Source of the DNA: Siphonodentalium dalli
Lineage: Eukaryota; Mollusca; Scaphopoda; Gadilida; Siphonodentaliidae
Reading direction: 5' to 3'
NCBI GenBank assembly: GCA_032622095.1
Contig: CP136062.1
Location: forward strand, 225,820,578-225,884,577
DNA: 64,000 nt
The notes below the pieces were generated by a model. That model was not told the origin of the DNA. It did no database searches and worked only from the letters and a program-made list of their open reading frames with translations. The translations under genes were made by a program, and so were the position numbers. Below are positions 46,201 to 57,834 of this stretch, piece after piece; positions within the stretch are counted from its first letter, which is position 1, and every line of letters starts with the position of its first letter.

Positions 46201-46430
46201 TATGTTGGTTGTGGGTGAAGGAACACACATGGCCGGGAACCTATATTGACATCATAATGTTCTCCAAAATGGCGACAAGATGTCTGCTGTGGCATTGAAT
46301 TAAATCGTTTTCTTCGTATATTTGTATATAAACTAGCTGCAACAGGGTCCTTTCTGGAGACTTTATTCGGCGTCGGATGGGCATACATGGCCCCTTTGTT
46401 TGCTAAGAGCCTGCGGCCGCTTTGTGGGCT
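46201..46430. other. Short unique segment in intron 1
   Basis: No gene was seen. It contains a GGGTGAAGGAACACACATGG stretch and CTGCGGCCGCTTTGTGGG just before the 45 bp array. Confidence 0.4.
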
Positions 46431-47250
46431 TCGCGCACATTTATATCTTAGACATTACATCGGCTTCCGTGTGATTCGCACACATTTATATCTTAGACAT
46501 TACATCGGCTTCCGTGTGATTCGCGCACATTTATATCTTAGACATTACATCGGCTTCCGTGTGATTCGCACACATTTATATCTTAGACATTACATCGGCT
46601 TCCGTGTGATTCGCGCACATTTATATCTTAGACATTACATCGGCTTCCGTGTGATTCGCAGACATTTATATCTTAGACATTGCATCGGCTTCCGTGTGAT
46701 TCGCACACATTTATATCTTAGACATTACGTCGGCTTCCGTGTGATTCGCACACATTTATATCTTAGACATTACATCGGCTTCCGTGTGATTCGCACACAT
46801 TTATATCTTAGACATTACACCGGCTTCCTAAGTGATTCGCACACGTTTATATCTTAGACATTACATCGGCTTCCGTGTGATTCGCACACATTTATATTTT
46901 AGACATTACATCGACTTCCGTGTGATTCGAACCCATTTATATCTTAGACATTACATCGGCTTCCGTGTGATTCGCACACATTTATATCTTAGACATTACA
47001 TCGGCTTCCGTGTGATTCGCACACATTTATATCTTAGACATTACATCGGCTTCCGTGTGATTCGCACACATTTATATCTTAGACATTACATCGGCTTCCG
47101 TGTGATTCGCACACATTTATATCTTAGACATTACATTGGCTTCCGTGTGATTCGCACACATTTATATCTTAGACATTACATCGGCTTCCGTGTGATTCAC
47201 GCACATTTATATCTGAGACATTACATCGGCTTCCGTGTGATTCACACACA
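46431..47250. repeat. 45 bp minisatellite, about 18 copies
   Basis: The unit is CATTACATCGGCTTCCGTGT then GATTCGCACACATTTATATC and TTAGA. Because 45 is divisible by three, one frame stays open for hundreds of bases, encoding 15-residue repeats (HLYLRHYIGFRVIRT), broken once by an insertion near 46829. A G/A variation (CGCGCAC / CGCACAC) alternates in the first copies, suggesting an earlier 90 bp unit. Confidence 0.97.
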
Positions 47251-47385
47251 TTGTGATCGTTTAAACATTTTGATTAAAAAAAACATATTTAATATTTAAA
47301 AAATGTTATCCTTACTCAATTAACAACAATTTGTGTTTAAATCATAATTTGGAAACTATCGCCGTTATAACACCGAGTTATACCA

Positions 47386-48397
47386 CACTGAGAAAAATTG
47401 GTTGGTCAATGTGACCAACTCAGTGTAGTCAACAGCTTGTCCTGGAGATGACTACCTTTTGGTAGTCAAAATGAACACCTGGAAAAGTTAGTCATCATGA
47501 CCAGGTCAGTAGTAGTCAACATGACCAACATATGCATAGTCAACATAACTAACATTGAGTCATATTGACTACTATTGCATTAGTCACAATGACCACTATG
47601 ATTTGAGTCATAATGACCAGTATCGGGTCATAATGACTAATTCTATTTGAGTCAAAATGACTAAGATAAGTTTAGTCAGCATGACTAGAACTGAGTCATA
47701 CTGACTATCGTTATGCTAGTCACAATGACTGGGGTTGTGTCACAATGACTGGGTTGAGTCACTATGCACATGGTTGCATGGTTGAGGATGATCAAACTCA
47801 AAGATGAAATCAGATAATTTTAATTAACAAACTAACAATAAATGAGAATGATACTCAAAATTAATATGCATGACCAGTCACACTCACGGTGACTTTGGAG
47901 TCGAACATTCATGATTCAACATTGCACTGTGTGTAGTAAAATTTACAGAAAAACACATGATAAATGGGCCATATTTATGATTTAAGATGACATTTAAAGA
48001 CTCTTTTTGTTGACCGTGTAATCTGGTTACAAAATATTCTAATAATCGGAGAGATAAATAACCTTAATTTGGCTAAAACAAGAGAAGTTTACACGAACAA
48101 CAAACCCACGTGGGTCATACACCGGAAGCACAATTTTTTCGATTTTTCATACTATAAACCTCGTACCATAAGTGCAGGGTTAAAATATGCCGCTTGAATG
48201 ATAACGTTATAGTTTCTGTGACACTTTAAATACGATAAGCTAAATATCTACTTATAATTTTTGTTTTTCATTGTCAAGTTGACTACCTCAGGGTTAGTCA
48301 TGATGACTCGTGGGACGGCACTGGTATAGTCAAAATGACTCCTAATACCCATGACCGGTTCAAAGGTTGTCATACTGACCAGTTATTTTTCTCAATG
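47386..48397. mobile_element. TIR element with an array of GTCAnnnTGAC inverted repeats
   Basis: Left CACTGAGAAAAATTGGTTGG then TCA. Right end, inverted, CATTGAGAAAAATAACTGGT then CA. Between 47400 and 47770 at least twelve GTCAnnnTGAC motifs recur at alternating distances of about 20 and 24 bp, with more near 48290-48380. The middle (47780-48270) is AT-rich and unremarkable. No transposase was seen, and the target duplication is not clear. Confidence 0.65.
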
Positions 48398-48399
48398 CA

Positions 48400-50615
48400 C
48401 ACCAAATATTGTTGAAATCGCTCCAGGGGTCTGAGAGAAAAATCGCGAACAGACAGACATACAGACTACTCTTTTATACACATAGATAACAACCAAAATG
48501 ACATCGAGTGAGCTATGTATCTGCTAGATCACTATGAATCCCGTCCCCATTCAAACATGACTGTTGTTTTATGGTTTATGCCAAATGGCAAAGGTGATGT
48601 CAAGGCCTAGTAATCTACAAACTGGGTGGACTGCACCACACCGACCCCACGGACTAGCAGGAAAAAACTAGTATGGAAGATCGACTGGTAACCGAGGGCG
48701 AACCCTCGGCTATCTATAAGTCAACAAAGGATATAGAATAGTAAAATGACTGATAATTCTGTCGCTATAAATATAATTTTTCACGTGATACGTGCATAAA
48801 ACGGGTGTGTGTATATCATGATGGAAAAGGAACGTAGCTGTAAAGCATATTAAAGATATGGGGGTGGTTTAAGGTTCTGTTGCCCAATTTGTACAGATAC
48901 AGGTTTCCCCGTCCATCATGATATAAGATTTGTGAGGCATGATCCAGGAGCGGTTTACAGAAATTTGGAAAAGATTTGGAACGTACATACCAAAGTAAAG
49001 TTGAATAGCCAAAATAGATAATTTTGAACTTTAACAAAGAGCTCCCACATTTTGGAAAGATAGAATTGACACCGGAAGCGTCATCAGTTGCTAGCGCTTG
49101 ATTCATGACTTCCTAAACGGTTGCCATGTTTATCCTTTTCGGCACTATGTATCCCTTCCCCATTCAAACATGACTGTTGAGAAGTAGATGTTCAAGTGCA
49201 TGACTTCGGTCACCATTTTTTAGGTCGTAAAATATGAAGATAAAAATTTCCTTAAAAACAAGATGTGTATATGTATACTTGAAGATTGCATCTTCGCTGT
49301 ATAACATACTCGGCGTAAACAGTTAAATCGTGACAACCGCGACCGATTCTCAAACAGCCCATATGCCCATCGGTATATAAGTATGCCTCATTAAACATGA
49401 CTTTAATGCGTTAAAATATACAGTCAAACGTGTAATATATCTTCGAGCGACTATGGTATCTCCACAATCAAACTATATATACACCAATTAAAGTGTTTAT
49501 ATATAGTTTACATCATGATGTAGTTTAGTCAGGGACGTGATTTTATCTCGATTGTCTTCGTTTAAGGGGTGGATGTCGAACCCTCCCCATCTTGAACTAA
49601 ACCAAACTCACAATTGAAGGCAAATCTCAATTTAACGAAATTCAATTTGAATCTCCTCGCATGGGTTGGAAGTTCCAACTGATACCTCAAGCTTTCCAAC
49701 TGTTTGTTTCCATCTGTTTGAGCATGCTTTTCCACAGAACTGATATAAACATTTGGGCTGAGATGAGTTTTAGGTCGTACACTCTAAGAAAAACTGCTCC
49801 AAGTTGTGTTCCCGGAGAAACAAATACCGACATAGAACCAAAACAGTTAGGTTCCACACTGCTTTGTTTCCACCTGCAATCCTGCATGGAACCCACCGAA
49901 TTCAAGGTTTGTGTGGAAACACGGCCTAGCTTAAATATCCTGGTCTATAATTTAACAATATGTCCGCGCGTTTAGGGTTAATGTGATATGGGGAAGACTA
50001 GCTCAAGCGAGATTCCTTTGAAATACCAATTGCATACATTCGTATATAGGCTGTTTCAGTAATATTTAAACTTTGATCATTGGATTGTTGACGGAGGATA
50101 ACTCTATATATTGCTCATATCACAATATGGGAAAAAGTATGGAACAAAAACGTTATAAATATAATTCGATATTTCCGCCAGACATCAGAACATATACGAT
50201 ATTTAGGTATGAAAAAAAATGGCTGGGCTACTATTGAAGATTTTATTGCGGGAACACAATGCATAATATAACAGCTAACTTTGCTGATGAAGTATGTCTT
50301 AGTTTGAATGTAGAATAAATGTCGTATTGCGAAGTATCGGGTGTGTAGTTTATCCGATTAGTAGATTTTTGGTCCGCATTTAGAGGCTATCTGGTGAGTG
50401 GATGATAAACCTGCAGTGATATTAGCGGAGTTGTTGTAATCATTTGAAGGATTAGTTGTTTTAACGTAATTCTGAGGTGGTGCATTCATGAAACCAATAT
50501 ATGTTATATTATAATTTATATATTTGTCTAATAATATGATCTTGAGGGTATTACCATTTCTGACTATGGTTTTCTTGTTATTTGTGTGGCCTATTTCCAG
50601 TTTATTGGTCCCTGC
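48400..50615. other. Intron 1 stretch without recognised genes
   Basis: It has a repeat signature with GACAGACATACAGAC near 48455. Two copies of CCCATTCAAACATGACTGTTG lie at 48547 and 49158. Another segment is near 49790-49930 (CTCTAAGAAAAACTGCTCC, GGTTCCACACTGCTTTG). The frames at 48816-49106 (minus) and 49661-49975 (plus) were examined and show no domain. Confidence 0.45.
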
Positions 50616-50619
50616 TTAA

Positions 50620-50993
50620 AGGTCCTCAATCCGATCAGACGGACAAAATAATGCTAACCACTGTCAAATAAGGTATACAATTTCCCAAAACGTGTTATTT
50701 ATCAACATTTTATTCAACCAAATAAAGCCGTATTATCACGAAATTTGGCCGTATTATCACTTGATTTTAGAGATATCCGCCTTCATCCGCAATTTTGTCC
50801 GAGACCGTCCGTTTTCAACGTTTTTTTTCTGGGCCACACATAATTGCACATCTAGAGAAATAACAAACTTCAAAAATCGATATCTGATCACTCTGAGCTT
50901 AGACGGGTGGGTTCCTCGACTCGAATCAAATATTTTTTACCCCAGAAGCCAAAGAAATAGTAATTCAGGAGCGTTAATTTGAATAATGCATCT
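50620..50993. mobile_element. TTAA-flanked MITE (AGGTRYTC family), inverted copy
   Basis: TTAA (50616-50619) then AGGTCCTCAATCCGATCAGA. The right terminus is ATTTGAATAATGCATCT followed by TTAC, a probably mutated TTAA. In reverse it carries GGCTTCTGGGGTAAAAAATA, TTTGATTCGAGTCGAGGAAC and CTCTAAAATCAAGTG, as in 43970-44422. Confidence 0.8.
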
Positions 50994-52230
50994 TTACGTG
51001 GACAAGCCTGCATGCCAACATTTGTATTCATTGCTGGTTCCAATCTTCCAGCACACAAGTATAACATTTTGTTGACATTCTTGAAGTAGTAGTCCGGGAG
51101 CTAATAGGGGTACCCATGCACCCACTCATTATGTTCCTTAATATGTCCTTCAACTTTTAAGCAATGTTAACAAGAAACAAAAGTGGCCGTGCAGACTCAA
51201 GACAAGATGGCGTCCAAGTCAGTTTTATGCAAATTATAGCGGGCAAATCTTGTAAAATGTATACAAATGTATATATTTTCATGAAGCTAAGACATAATGA
51301 CACTTTTTTGGGCCAAAATTGAAACTCACCATCCAAGATGGCCACCAAAATGACCGCTTGAAGTTGAAAATATGACGTTTTTTTCACAGATCTTCTAGAT
51401 CAGTTCATGCTGTTTGGAACTGGTTGAGTAATGTGACTTTATTTTGTGTTTTTTTTATATTAACTGATCATTGGAGCAATTAAATATGCAATTATTGGGG
51501 TCCTAGCCACTTCCGATCCCTCAAAAATTCGATTTGACAGAAAGCAGTATAAAATTTCACACAAAAAATCACAATTGGGATTCTAGTCATATTTCAACAA
51601 GAAATGAACAGAACTTTGTAATGTAAATGAGGCATATCATTACCTATGAATACTCCAACTCACTAGAACCAAAATTCTTACTTTGGCTCAAAATGGCTGC
51701 CAAAATGGACGCCAAAATATTGAAAATGGTAAATATTACCCCAGCGTGTCCTGCAGTCGCTTACAAGTAGTGGTTGATGTATAAAATATGCTATTCTGCC
51801 TTCTATACATTGAATATTAACATATTTGATGCACCATAGTTAAGTTTTACTATTGTCACCACTGACATCACCAAAAATATTGGATTTTTCTCTCACAAAC
51901 TTGACATAAATATCGGCAAAAATAAACTTTTCAGGTTTGGACCAAATGTGTCACACTACGGTATTTATAGACCAAATCGCTCAAGATGTCTTCCAAAATG
52001 GCAACCAAATTTGTGAAAAGTTATTTTTTTACATATATCCCGAACATTATTCTCGAAAGAAACTGTACGAAATGATGCGTTTTATCGAAATTATGGTGTC
52101 TATGATGAATATATAATTTACCTACCATGGAGCACATCAGTCTTGTTCAGGGTAGTGTTGTATGTGGAAATTTTTCAAACAAGGAATTTCGAGTCGACCT
52201 GGGGAAGGGGGCAAATCCGAGTAAAACATA
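50994..52230. other. Intron 1 stretch with diverged AAGATGGC-type repeats
   Basis: CCAAGATGG / CAAAATGG followed by C-rich bases recurs at about 51207, 51333, 51690-51712 and 51985-52005, each time followed by a 'ttgaaaatat' or 'gtgaaaagtt' stretch. This suggests an ancient long-period repeat. The motif resembles the YY1 core (AAGATGGC). No gene was seen. Confidence 0.4.
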
Positions 52231-52233
52231 GCC

Positions 52234-52443
52234 CTATAATGGTATGTGAACAACTGTTATTATAAACATGCAGCCACCTGCTTTCTTTATTTCGTTAATC
52301 ACCTCGGTCATATTATTAAGAGAATAACTGTACCAGCCAGCTATATGTGTGTATGACGCCGACATGGACGTGACGACGGGGTTTGGGGAGCGGGTCACAA
52401 AATGTTTAACAGTTGGAAATTCCATGGACGTCCGACACAACAT
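52234..52443 (-). CDS. Possible exon on the minus strand, unrecognised
   Basis: A 69-codon frame containing EFPTVKHFVTRSPNPVVTSM and SASYTHIAGWYSYSLNNMTE looks more protein-like than its surroundings. A possible donor AAAGCAG|gtggct lies at about 52272. No good acceptor is visible upstream (higher coordinates), and no partner exon was found. It could be a fragment of an old retrocopy. No family was assigned. Confidence 0.25.
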   Translation of the reverse strand: MLCRTSMEFPTVKHFVTRSPNPVVTSMSASYTHIAGWYSYSLNNMTEVINEIKKAGGCMFIITVVHIPL

Positions 52444-52984
52444 CAGTTGGAAAATTCAAAATAAATTGTTCTGTTTCTTTTTTTTTATATCGCACATAAT
52501 TTCGGCCTGTCGACATGATGTTCGTGGATCAACTAATACCAGAAAAATGTCACCTCATTCACATAATCACTTCCAGTTAGGTTCGTGATTAAGACACCCG
52601 CACGTATTCTCGGGATATTCTACAGATATACCCAAAATGAAATCAATTGATTGTGTCAACAATATCCCCGCGATACAAGAGAACAGCATCTTGTGGTTGG
52701 ACTGGAGACGACATGCGCACCCAACCTTAAACAGGTCACATATACCACTTAAGGTTGAATTCTTAATCATATTAATTAGTGTAATTTAACACAATATTGA
52801 ACACTTTGTCATCCATTATATTTGTGTCATCCATTATATTTGCAAGCGGTTAGATAATAGTAAGCCTTGATAGTTGGGGAATCACCATCAACGAATGAAA
52901 TGGCTACCCCAGATGAGAAAGAAGCAATTTAATTCAGTCGCGGTGGTTGTGGCGTTCGACCTTAAAATCTCCGCGACATGTCGT

Positions 52985-53025
52985 CCGCACCACCGCACCA
53001 CCGCACCACCGCACCACCGCTGATT
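52985..53025. repeat. CACCGCACC microsatellite
   Basis: About four units of a 9 bp (CACCGCACC) repeat in a locally GC-rich stretch. Confidence 0.85.
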
Positions 53026-53339
53026 GGAACAGACCTTCAGCTTACTATTCAAAGTCCATTGGCATCGCCAATCAATTACACACCTCGCGATAACCACGGG
53101 TAACTTTCCCTTCATTGAATAAACCAACAGGCAATCACTGTGGTCCGTTATAGAGACACATTATTGGCATTTGTTAGAGACCTTAAATGACATATTTTAA
53201 GGTCGAATTCTTAATCACATTTTGCTTACTCTGATTTGATCCGATATTGAGCACTTTGTGTTGAAATAGAGTTGTCATTTGCTACATAATTATTAGAAAT
53301 AGTGGACAAACGAAGGGAATTGATAACACCCGCTGAGAT

Positions 53340-53480
53340 AGACCAAGTCTACGCGACCCACAACAACCTTGGATATCAGTTGGGTTCATGCTGTTTTGGA
53401 CCGAGTCCCATTCCGCTACCCTTCTATAACGGACTTTACGCCCATGATTGTGGGCGGGAGTTATCTTGCTTGTATGTCTT
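53340..53480 (-). repeat. Inverted copy pair, left member (right member 53770-53925)
   Basis: The reverse complement contains TAACGGACTT-side GTCCGTTATA, ACTCGGTCCAAAACAGCAT and AGACTTGGTCT. The + strand at 53808-53915 repeats GTCCGTTATA, GACTCGGACCAAAACAGCAT, CCAAC(C/T)GATATCC and GAAGACTTGGTCTG. The similarity extends over about 120 bp, with the two copies in opposite orientation about 290 bp apart. Frames in both copies share 'PTDI' and 'RRLGL' words, so the ancestor may have been coding. Confidence 0.7.
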
Positions 53481-54839
53481 CGGATTAGGACAAGCTTTGC
53501 GTACATGAACATAATTATATAGAGATCAGTCTTGCTCAAGCATATATCAGAAGTCCGTTAAATGTCATATCAACGAGATTTATAAGTAAACAAGGTCTTG
53601 TTTTCCAGAGAATTTCGATTTGTCGCGCTATTTGAAATTGCATGTAAACAAATCATTATATATAAACATTCGTATCATCAATATCTTTTTCTATCACGGT
53701 AAATGATATATCATTTTGAAGGCATATCAATCGCGGACATGTCAGATGATTAATCACGTTCTGGGTTTACATGAATGCCCGGGCTCCACGTGTACAACGA
53801 ATGAACGTCCGTTATATAAGAGCAACGGACAGGACTCGGACCAAAACAGCATCATCCCAACCGATATCCCAAGCTGCATGTTGTGGACCGAGAAGACTTG
53901 GTCTGCGAAGAAACCAACATGTTGATAATTTGGGCCAATATTTATTGACATACTCGTGTTTTATCGACAAAGGTGGGCAAACACACGTAATTTGCATGGT
54001 CACATTAAATTACTACGATCACATCAACCACTTTATAAGCACACCTGGTTACCAGAATCGTCTCAAATCAAGCATGTTAATCTCCCAACTGCTTCACACC
54101 GGATTTCAATAGCAACGATAATCTCCACGGATAACGTCACCAATACAACGCTAAGTTAATGAAATGTTACATTCATTATGCATTGGAAGTCACATTAAAA
54201 TTGCACGGGGTCAAGTCGCCCGGGCATCGCGCTTTGTATCCATAAATCAAAGGAAATTGCAGCGCGCGATAAGTGAATGGATGTGACGTCATGTGGAGAC
54301 AGTCCTGTGTGAGTAGCGAGTTGCATACTTTATGAGTCAGTTTTGTTCATTGTGTTCGGGAAGTGGAACATTTCTAATATTGATTTCCCAGGCGATGCCA
54401 TAAATCGAAGGTCTGTGGCGGACTGATTGTCCATCGGTCGTTTTCATCAACGTTTCATTGTTCCAAAGATTGACAGACACTTTTGTATACGTTATCTTTA
54501 ATGGAGCATACGCCTGCGACCTGTGATATTTCACGCTCATCAATTTAACATAATCCGAATAAGCTATTGATATAGGTTACAATATAATGGAGATTTAGCT
54601 GCAGTGATGATCTGTTATACATGCAGAGCCACCTGTCGTTACCAAAGTTGACACAACAATTTTGTCTATTATAGTTGCCAAATATATATTGCATGCATAC
54701 ATACACAATTACACATGTACAACTGTATAGCCTGAGATGTCGGTTGTATAATAGATTTTATTATGGGCGGGCATGTGAGTGCCGGGTAGGTACATGTAAC
54801 ATGGTCGGAAATCCAAAATAGAGTAGCCAGATACAAATT

Positions 54840-55130
54840 CTCCGATTCTCAGTAATCTGAATGATCACTTGCACCAAAATCACTTACATGATAATTCCGA
54901 TTGTACTTATTGTGGCCCGACAGAGACTATATAGAACACTTCTTCTTTTATTGTCGAAAGTTTATGAACGAACGAGCGATATGCTTTCAAGGTCTTCGCA
55001 ACAGACCATGTTTATAGATCTTATTAAAGGATCACGGTCATTACCAATACATCAGAACATTGATATCTTCGCAAGAGTACAGAAATATATTCTACTTACA
55101 AAAAGATTCGCGACCAACTGAGAGAAAACA
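54840..55130 (+). pseudogene. LINE ORF2 C-terminal fragment
   Basis: The reading SPILSNLNDHLHQNHLHDN then CTYCGPTETI and, after a 2 bp insertion near 54930, EHFFFYCRKFMNER shows the C-x2-C...H...C zinc-knuckle-like ending of LINE reverse transcriptases. Only this end remains, and it is the third LINE family in the window. The upstream parts are absent. Confidence 0.65.
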
Positions 55131-55649
55131 AACTATAGATTATCAACAATGCGGTAACCATTGTCTTCTTGGACGGATTGATGGGGGCCCCATAGGCGCT
55201 TAGGGGTGGGCAGACAGGCAGCTATACATATCCATTAATAATTGGCAGTCGAAATAACTCAATTAGATATTAATGATAAACCAGCTATCACCCATGTGAA
55301 TATCCAATGGGGAAATGACAAATATAAACTTACAAAGCTTGCAGTCAGATCCTTTTCTCATCTCTTATATGCTGGGACACACGTGTTAACATTTTGTAAT
55401 AAATATATGTGTTGTAATTCTAATTGTATATGTATGTACGCACTTGTTATTGAGAATAAAATATTGTTTACACTAAATTCCCCGATAACATTGTTGAAGC
55501 AACATTTTTTATTGTAGCGAACCCTGACTTATACGTATTTGATATAATGTAAAAAGAAATGCCCGGACACACACATATATAACGTATTATTATACGTATT
55601 TGGTGTCGAATTCGGACGAAATAGGGTCGAGCAAGCTCAAACCACGAGT

Positions 55650-55770
55650 GGTTTAGCCTATTCTGTGAACATGATGGCAGTGTTAAGACCAGCGTAGCAG
55701 GGGACTGAACTGTATTATGTGAACATGATGGCAGTGTTAAGACCAGCATAGCAGGGGACTGAACTCTGAC
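55650..55770. repeat. Tandem duplication of about 60 bp
   Basis: Two copies of GTGAACATGATGGCAGTGTT then AAGACCAGCRTAGCAGGGGA and CTGAACT. A related segment (CCAGCGTAGCAGTGGACTGA) recurs at 57281, just before the second TTGGTTCTAGG-type element. Confidence 0.85.
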
Positions 55771-55891
55771 TTGCAGTTGCATGGCAGTGGTGTATATTCT
55801 GGTTACAAAACACCTAATTATTTTCCATAGGCGACAGTGTTAACTAAAAGTACCGCAGGCCATGGGTTAAGCCTTTTTGAACTTCAAGTGG

Positions 55892-56158
55892 TCAATTTTC
55901 CCTTAGAATGTCATCCGCTGCACCAGTCTGTGACAACAAACGCGCCCTTTTCGGTATTTTTTTCAAACGATAATCTTGCATTTCCACAACTACCCCATTT
56001 ACTGCACAAAAATCAGCAGCATAAAAATACCCAGACCCCTTCCATAACTTCTGGACCCCACCAGACTCTTCCTGGACATCTAAACATACATGATCGCCAT
56101 TTACGTAGGCTATGATTTTCTGTTCCCGATTAGGGATATTTCCCTCAATGATAATCAA
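55892..56158 (-). pseudogene. Unrecognised frame, possible retrocopy fragment
   Basis: An 88-codon frame containing NREQKIIAYVNGDHVCLDVQ, GGVQKLWKGSGYFYAADFCA and NGVVVEMQDYRLKK has a plausible globular composition, unlike nearby frames. No ATG start and no splice sites fit well; the apparent start is not ATG. No family was assigned. Confidence 0.25.
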
Positions 56159-56264
56159 CCAATCAGCAGCCAGATTTTGTTTTTATGCTGACTCGAGTTT
56201 AGAAGCGTAACTCTATATAATTAGTTGCTTGTAACCTTCTGAGCAGTTGCATGGGCCATCTCTG

Positions 56265-57190
56265 CTGCACTGTTAAAAACTAAACAAAGAACCAAATAAA
56301 GAACCATTAGTTGGTTCTAGGTGGCTGATTTAACCATTAGTTGGTTCTAGGTGGCTGATTTAACCATTAGTTGGTTCTAGGTGGCTGATTTAACCATTAG
56401 TTGGTTCTAGGTGGCTGATTTAACCATTAGTTGGTTCTAGGTGGCTGATTTAACCATTAGTTGGTTATAGGTGGCTGATTTAACCATTAGTTGGTTCTAG
56501 GTGGCTGATTTAACCATTAGTTGGTTCTAGGTGGCTGATTTAACCATTAGTTGGTTCTAGGTGGCTGATTTAACCATTAGTTGGTTCTAGGTGGCTGATT
56601 TAACCATTAGTTGGTTCTAGGTGGCTGATTTAACCATTAGTTGGTTCTAGGTGGCTGATTTAACCATTAGTTGGTTCTAGGTGGCTGATTTAACCATTAG
56701 TTGGTTCTAGGTGGCTGATTTAACCATTAGTTGGTTCTAGGTAGTTGGTTCTAGGTAGTTGGTTCTAGGTAGTTGGTTCTAGGTGGCTGATTTAACCATT
56801 AGTTGGTTCTAGGTAGTTGGTTCTGGGTAGTTGGTTCTAGGTAGTTGGTTCTAGGTAGTTGGTTCTAGGTAGTTGGTTCTAGGTGGCTGATTTAACCATT
56901 AGTTGGTTCTAGGTGGCTGATTTAACCATTAGTTGGTTCTAGGTAGTTGGTTCTAGGTAGTTGGTTCTATGTAGTTGGTTCTAGGTAGTTGGTTCTAGGT
57001 AGTTGGTTCTAGGTAGTTGGTTCTAGGTAGTTGGTTCTAGGTGGCTGATTTAACCATTAATTGGTTCTAGGTGGTTCTAGGTGGTTCTAGGTGGCTGATT
57101 TAAATTTTAATAATCTACAATTACTACTTTTGGTTCTTGAGATTCACAAAACAAAAACCCAATGTTTATTCATTTCTTTACTAAATATTA
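56265..57190. repeat. Minisatellite of 30 and 14 bp units (expanded copy)
   Basis: After CTGTTAAAAACTAAACAAAG come about 15 units of 30 bp (CCATTAGTTGGTTCTAGGTG plus GCTGATTTAA), then blocks of a 14 bp unit (AGTTGGTTCTAGGT) that arose inside the 30 bp unit. The exit is GATTTAAATTTTAATAATCT and CCCAATGTTTATTC. The same flanks occur at 57345-57500 with a single unit. Confidence 0.95.
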
Positions 57191-57344
57191 TTATGGTCGA
57201 CTCGCATATAGAAGAGAATGCATTGGCACAGGGTATATGGGTTGATACAAAAATCGGACTTGGCACTGAAAGGGTTAAAACCAGCGTAGCAGTGGACTGA
57301 ACTCTGACTTGCAGTTGGCAGTGGTGTATATTCTGATAAGTTAC

Positions 57345-57500
57345 ATGGGCCATAAAAACTAAACAAAGAACCGAATAAAGAACCATTAATTGGTTCTAGG
57401 TGGCTGCATGATTTAAATTTTGATAATCTACAATTTGGTTTTTGAGATTAACAAAACAAAAACCCAATGTTTATTCCTTTCTTTACTAAATATTATTTCA
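57345..57500. repeat. Unexpanded relative of the 56.3-57.2 kb minisatellite
   Basis: AAAAACTAAACAAAGAACCG, one copy of CCATTAATTGGTTCTAGGTG, then GATTTAAATTTTGATAATCT and AAAACCCAATGTTTATTC. It keeps the same order as the expanded copy but with one unit. Confidence 0.9.
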
Positions 57501-57663
57501 TTGAAGGAAATGTTCAGATAATAAGATCAACAAACGACCATATTATCTTGTAGTTTGTTTGTCGTCTGCTTTTATTACCAGAACACCCCACCAAATTAAT
57601 AATAGATCATTCCAATGTATACTTCTACAGCTGAATGGGAGAATCCATTCAGTATAGAAAGGG
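57485..57663. mobile_element. CCCTTTCTATACT-family MITE, copy in intron 1
   Basis: AGATAATAAGATCAACAAAC, CGTCTGCTTTTATTACCAG, AATAGATCATTCCAATGTAT and GGGAGAATCCATTCAGTATA, ending GAAAGGG before TTAA (57664-57667). The left end is poorly kept. Confidence 0.65.
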
Positions 57664-57834
57664 TTAAGGGGGAAGTCACGTGACGAATTTTGAATGGGGA
57701 TTTCCATTCTAATGTCTGGAGTAACAGTTACCGAGTGGCCTGGAGTGGCAAGAAATTTCTTGATATCACGTGATTGACAACAATAAATGCATGGAAATCT
57801 CCGTTCAAAATTGGTCACTTGGCCTCCATCTTAA

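Noticed and set aside
49661-49975. 104-codon plus-strand frame in intron 1
   Set aside because: No splice sites were seen, and part of it matches a dispersed CTCTAAGAAAAACTG-type repeat.
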